DNA from: Oerskovia flava
GTDB taxonomy: Bacteria > Actinomycetota > Actinomycetes > Actinomycetales > Cellulomonadaceae
Length of the DNA: 64,000 bases
Assembly: GCF_026163685.1 (NCBI RefSeq)
Contig: NZ_JAOXSR010000012.1
Coordinates: forward strand, 29,776-93,775
Direction: 5' to 3'
Shown here: in pieces, positions 63,938 to 64,000 of the stretch
Position numbering within the stretch: the stretch's first letter is position 1
How the letters are laid out: every line of letters starts with the position of its first letter
Notes under the pieces: generated by a model
What the model saw: the letters and a program-made list of their open reading frames with translations, nothing else
Told to the model about the DNA's origin: nothing
Database searches by the model: none
Translations under genes and position numbers: made by a program

Positions 63938-64000
63938 CTAGGGGACGATGAGGCCCGGGGTCTGGGTGCGGGCGCGGGTGAGGCGTGCGTCGGCGTCGGC
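63938..64000 (-). CDS. C-terminal fragment of an unidentified gene
   Basis: The minus strand is open from the window edge to a TAG at 63940-63938, with 20 codons ending LTRARTQTPGLIVP. The bias to G or C at third positions and the flanking bidirectional hairpin support a real gene end. The product cannot be identified from this fragment. Confidence 0.45.
   Translation of the reverse strand, partial: ADADARLTRARTQTPGLIVP

Noticed and set aside
1..64000. tRNA, rRNA, riboswitch or transposase genes
   Set aside because: I found no sequence in either strand that I could support as one of these by reading alone.

Overview
The window is very GC-rich DNA (roughly 72-74% GC by eye) with densely packed genes, many GTG starts, many 4-base stop/start overlaps and F420-type oxidoreductase families. 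This points to a high-GC actinobacterium. The mix of levansucrase, levanase, sucrose phosphorylase, actinobacterial anchored-repeat ABC transporter genes and a LATTG sortase signal suits a Cellulomonadaceae/Promicromonosporaceae-like relative, but the genus cannot be fixed from the sequence alone. I see no rRNA, tRNA, CRISPR array or transposase.

Layout. 1-5.4 kb: start of a lipoprotein, an XRE-cupin regulator, an ArsR/CDF metal-export pair behind a perfect operator, an MFS/MerR pair, and a methyltransferase with a small lipoprotein. 5.4-16.2 kb: a probable zinc-homeostasis block. A Zur-like box precedes a five-gene operon (giant sortase-anchored repeat protein, ZnuA-like lipoprotein carrying a split surface domain, second membrane-anchored surface protein, ABC ATPase, ABC permease). 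A YqeB-like gene, a His-rich protein, an SmtB-type zinc-sensing ArsR regulator and a CobW/ZNG1-type GTPase with its own Zur-like site follow. 16.2-31.9 kb: a LysR regulator with two aldo/keto reductases, then small enzymes, regulators and membrane proteins, an MMPL/TetR export pair, ArfB, a hemerythrin, an Lrp/LysE pair and an ATP-dependent DNA ligase. 32-41.7 kb: secreted peptidase-like hydrolase, SDR, a levansucrase-levanase operon with a CRP/GlxR-like site in its promoter, and a choice-of-anchor-L surface protein. 41.7-48 kb: MarR, then an ArsR / flavin monooxygenase / MFS unit, VOC, and an epoxide hydrolase divergent from a WYL regulator.

A lower-GC two-gene segment (about 48.08-50.19 kb) is bracketed by a 35-bp direct repeat. 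Its first gene has a clean signal peptide separated from the body by a one-base shift in a C6 run. The rest (50.2-64 kb) carries a lipoprotein, M20 amidohydrolase, alpha/beta hydrolase, FNT channel, a kinase-like protein without a P-loop, two CNNM/CorB-like transporters, MFS, a rubredoxin-MBL fusion, a MazF-type toxin with its antitoxin, an Acg-type nitroreductase and a sucrose phosphorylase.

Two features recur. Metal handling dominates the first 16 kb. At least seven genes have a TANNNT hexamer exactly six bases before the start codon, which indicates leaderless transcripts and explains the many starts without a ribosome binding site. Sucrose use is a second theme: levan synthesis and breakdown at 35.7-39.2 kb and sucrose phosphorolysis at 62.4 kb.
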